Shown here in pieces: positions 60,301 through 64,000 of a stretch of DNA of 64,000 nt. The position numbers were made by a program, and so were the translations under genes. The stretch spans positions 143,985 through 207,984 of the forward strand of contig JXTB01000496.1 in NCBI GenBank assembly GCA_002914805.1, read 5' to 3'. This DNA comes from Parasponia andersonii. Its lineage: Eukaryota; Streptophyta; Magnoliopsida; Rosales; Cannabaceae. Below the pieces are notes generated by a model. The model worked only from the letters and a program-made list of their open reading frames with translations. It was not told the origin of the DNA and did not search any database. Position 1 is the stretch's first letter; each line of letters starts with the position of its first letter.

Positions 60301-63300
60301 CATTGTTTTAGTCGCTGATTACCCTGATGCAGTCCACAACTTTTTATTATCACAGAAATTGACTACATTGTTGGGAAATTTTCCAGAGGTAATTGTTTAG
60401 TGGATATTGATATTGGGTACTAAAGAAGTTTCAATTACGTCTGAAATGCATGAGCTTTTTAAGAACACGTTATGGTGCAGGATAAAATGCACATATTTTT
60501 GGTCAACATTTTAATCCATGTCTTCTAAGCTAAACATAACATGTAGTTGTTAGTTGTTAGAATATGATATTTCTACAGTTTCACTAGTTGTGCATGTTTC
60601 TTATTGTTATTTTAATTTGATACTTTTGTTCTTAGAATTCTAGGGATTAGCAATTTTTAAGTTGAGAAACAAATGAGTGCTTGATGCTTTTCGTAAATTT
60701 TGTAGATTAATGTTGGAATATTTGGTGGCGTGTTTTATTTGTGTTGTTCTACAGGTTCTACAAATCAGTGACATACTTGAATTTAATGGCGCCTGTAATG
60801 ATAGGAGTGTTATTATCCTGTTGGTGTTCCTTGCATCACAACTGATTGTCAAGAAAAATATGGTGATGTTGAACTGCCAGGCTGGATGATTTTAGTTGCT
60901 TTCAGTCTCATACTTTTAAGATATTAAAAACACTGTTTCCTTGCCAGGATCAATTGAATTTTCATAAACTCTTGGGTTGTCACTGTCGAAGTCCAGGGAG
61001 AAAATATTCTAGCATTGAGCAATGTTTTCGAAGTCCTGAAGTGGTGCAAACCAAAGACGATTCATGTGGCCACAGTGCTGAAGGTTACTATTATTATTTT
61101 CTATATATTTTTCCTTTTACCAGTGTTTTCTCATGTAGTACTTTATCACTTTATGTCATCAGTATGCATTACTAGCATGAGGTTTTGCAGGCCTTGTAGT
61201 TTAGCATTTTGTTGCAGAGAACATATGTGTCAGTGTGCTGTATTGGTTTACCAAGTATATGTCCTCTATTTTTCAAGCAATTAGTGCTAGCTTTCATCAA
61301 ATTTCTCCTGTTTTACTCCTTGAGAGCCACTAGGCCCACTACCCTCTCCCTTTCTCCCATGTTTTGATGTGAAGCCATGAATATTTTCGTCTGGATTTTT
61401 ATATGCTTGCACTTGAAACTTTTTATTGACATAAGTTTTATATGAGTTTTATGAGTGGAAAAATTAGTGCTGTGTTTCATAAGTCATTTTGTTGCCAAAA
61501 CTTTTGTTCACTTGGTTGAAATTTGTTTACGCTATATTTAAATTTCTTTTTCAACAAACAGATGCTGCTAGGAAGTTTAAAGCCATCCAGGCTTGGTGGC
61601 GAGATATGACAGAAAGGAACTATCCGTCAGTTGCAAAACCAGCTGCTCCTATTTTGCGACATTTCTCATCCGACATAAACAACACTATCTTTCAGAGAGG
61701 TAATTATTCTGATTCTGAAGTTCATCCTTTGTGCAATAATTAAACTGTCGTTATAGTAACTTACTCTTAATTGTTTTCCTTTATAAGCTAAACAGATCAT
61801 TATTGTTTACATATTTTAAACTTACTTGTCATGTCAGTTTGTTGATGAGCATATCACTTTATGGTAACTCGGTTCCAATGTGTTAACTTTTGGACTGTTG
61901 AATTGTTAAATTTATTGTGTAAGACTTTGTTTGCATCATACTTGCCTTGCAGTGCATTTGCTGTAGAATTCTTTTTATGTAATCACCCACTCAGAGAAAA
62001 ATATTTAATATTTCTGGTTTTCCTTGTATTCTTTTTATAGTATCTATTTGAATTGTTGTCTTACATGGAATCTTGACTTTTGTATTCCTGTATTACTTGA
62101 TTTTCATATACTGTAAGTCATTTGCTATAATTTTCTCTTTCTAACCGAGCAATCCATGTGTAATACCAACAGAGAATGCTGCCAAAGTTATACAGTCTCA
62201 TTTTAGGCGGCTGATTGAACGTCGCAAATTTTTAAAGATGTTAAATGCTGCTTCTCTTTTGCAAACTGTTTTTCGGGCTTTGTTAATTGCGAGGAACAAA
62301 CCATTGTGCATAAATTTTACTGCTATTCAAGGCCAGGAATCTTCATGTGGTACTTTCTCCTTTCCATTTGTTCATTCATATTCATTTTTAGATTAACTGG
62401 AATGTCTTACTAAAATAGTGTAGTTGGGTAATTATAAAGAAAGGTGGAAACAATCTGAACTCTGGACGAGATATGCCACGTTTATTACAGACAGGCATGG
62501 TTTTTTGAAGTTAAAGAAATCAGCATTGCTTATTCAGCGAGTAGCAAGGAATTGGATTACTCAGAGACGTCACAATCTTAGTATTGTAACTAGTGATGTA
62601 TCTGCTCCTGATCCAGTCAGTGCTTCGATTGTCATTCAAAAATACCTTCGTGGGTGGTTAGCAAGGTCTAGATACATTCTCGAGGTTGTTCAAATAGAGA
62701 TACCTTCTCCTTTAAATCTTGAGCAGGGTGCAGATGATTTTCAAAGGGATTCAGCGGTTAAAAACCAGTTTGCTTTGAAGATTTCTATTTGCAACTCTCT
62801 CCATAATCAAGAGTTTGCCGCAACTCAAATCCAGAGTCATTTCCGTGGTTGGTTATTGAGGAGGAGGTTTAAAAATCAAAGACAAGCTGTACTGAAAATC
62901 CAAACTAATGTTCGAATGTCCATATGTTCCAGGGCTTATCAACAATACAGAATTTTAATTAAATCAGCAACTATTATTCAATCTTTTGTGCGTCAATGGA
63001 TTTGCCAGAAAGAAGCTTGTAGACATAGGCATCTCATTGTTACTATCCAGGTAAGTAGCCCATGGTCCTTTATGCTTTGCTAGAGTTGATATGGCTTTTT
63101 TAAACTTCATCTTGAATGTTTTGAGCCTCACCTTTTGAGTGCAATTGGATTCCTTGTTCACGGTATTTATATTCTTTGGATGAATCCTGAGTTTATAGTA
63201 ATAGCTGAAACATATTAAATCTCACTGCTTTGCTTAAATGATTCAGAGACATTATCAGGGTTGGTTGGTAAGAAGGTACTTCTTGTCCCAAAGAGAGGCT

Positions 63301-64000
63301 GTAATAAAGATCCAAAGTGCTATTCGAGGTATGAAATGCTGGAACGTATTTCATTGTCAAAGACAGGCTGCACTTGAAATTCAACGTCTTGTCAGGGGAC
63401 AGATAACTCGAAAGAAGCTCATAGGTAGTTTGGTTCAATTATTTCGCTTTATAGGTTGTGGTTGCCTTACAATTTCTCGTTTCTTTTTAGAAAAAATATA
63501 TAATTGGAAATGATACTGGTTTTGGACTTCTGCAGGTGCTTCTGCCTTATCTGATTTCCTTCCTAGTGGTCATAAATTCAGGAGCTCAGGTGGTTATCAT
63601 CAGAGTTTTGGATTAAAATTAGTTTTTTGTTCTGTTGTGAAACTACAAAGGTGGTGGAGGGGGGTTTTGTCTCTAAAACTTAGAACGAAGTCTGCCTTAA
63701 TAATTCAGTCCCATGTTCGTGGTTGGATTGCTAGAAGAAATGCTACTAGAGAGAGGCATTGTATTGTTGTGATACAAGTAAGATATTTCCGTCTATCTTC
63801 CTTCTTAGTGTTGCACCAGGTCAAGTTGGTTGATTTGTTATGGATGACCCTTTGAAGGATGATTCTGACTATCATACAATCAATTGTGATCATTTCGTTA
63901 TAGTTATTAACATAACGAAGTTTGAAGGACTATTATGGATTTTTCTAATTAAGGCACATAGTTTTGCAAATGTAATTCCATATAGGCATGTATGCATTTC
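57354..64000 (+). CDS. ASPM: ASPM-type spindle protein (CH domains and IQ repeats), 3' end beyond window
   Basis: Sixteen exons visible: 57354-58043, 58256-58724, 58826-58911, 59140-59253, 59358-59546, 59649-59714, 59807-59863, 60056-60178, 60272-60388, 60755-60862, 60948-61083, 61562-61699, 62173-62349, 62440(?)-63050, 63247-63424, 63536-63777. They give 1167 codons in frame, and the gene then runs off the edge in an intron. Residues 1-230 are a low-complexity basic region (FKTPKRPSQKPNF). About 380-700 form the calponin-homology region (FVDLQDGVRLCRATQLL; NFSSLVDGKAIWCLLDYYF). From about 770 there are at least ten IQ motifs (e.g. VIQSHFRRLIERRKF, ASIVIQKYLRGWLARSRY, AATQIQSHFRGWLLRRRF), predicted calmodulin sites. 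ASPM homologs act at spindle microtubules in dividing cells. The acceptor of exon 14 is uncertain: 62440 keeps frame, 62424 does not. Confidence 0.93.

Overview
This is a stretch of nuclear DNA from a flowering plant, most likely a eudicot. Three spliced, intron-rich genes of typical plant families lie in very AT-rich DNA packed with plant transposable elements (Tat-type Ty3/gypsy, Ty1/copia, CACTA, L1-type LINEs). No species call can be made from the sequence alone. There is one assembly gap (12202-12915) and two single undetermined bases (25650, 54444).

Layout. 1-2580 is AT-rich intergenic DNA with small repeats. 2586-13143 is one Ty3/gypsy element of the Tat lineage, sense strand minus, bounded by a perfect 5-bp target duplication (ctaac). 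It carries decayed gag, protease, RT, RNase H, a second 'archaeal-type' RNase H and integrase, plus an oppositely oriented spliced gene with its own TATA box and poly(A) signal. 13149-17000 is intergenic.

17185-20673 (+) is an 11-exon TOM1/TOM3-family membrane protein gene (293 aa). 21745-24247 (-) is a 6-exon Derlin-2 family ERAD gene (244 aa). The two genes converge. Both models join in frame at every exon junction and match their families in length, so both look intact.

25000-54150 is a transposon-rich block. A minus-strand LINE (27670-28456 and 46998-47990) was split by a copia element (28457-46992, target duplication gaggg). The copia element was in turn split by a 9.07-kb CACTA transposon (31192-40263, target duplication tgt). 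The CACTA element carries a decayed fragment of an NBS-LRR resistance gene and a small foldback MITE. Its TNP2-type transposase appears to lack the central catalytic region. A second LINE on the plus strand (48210-54151) lies head-to-head with the first.

54152-57000 is AT-rich intergenic DNA with a trinucleotide microsatellite and a minisatellite. From 57354 to the right edge runs the 5' two-thirds or so of a plant ASPM-type gene (calponin-homology region followed by many IQ motifs; 16 exons and 1167 codons visible). Its leader contains eight CCCTAA units.

I see no operon-like or defence-island system here. The host genes are unrelated housekeeping or cell-biology genes. The most unusual material is in the transposons: the complete antisense transcription unit in the Tat element, the resistance-gene fragment and doubled right terminus in the CACTA element, and the order of nested insertions.
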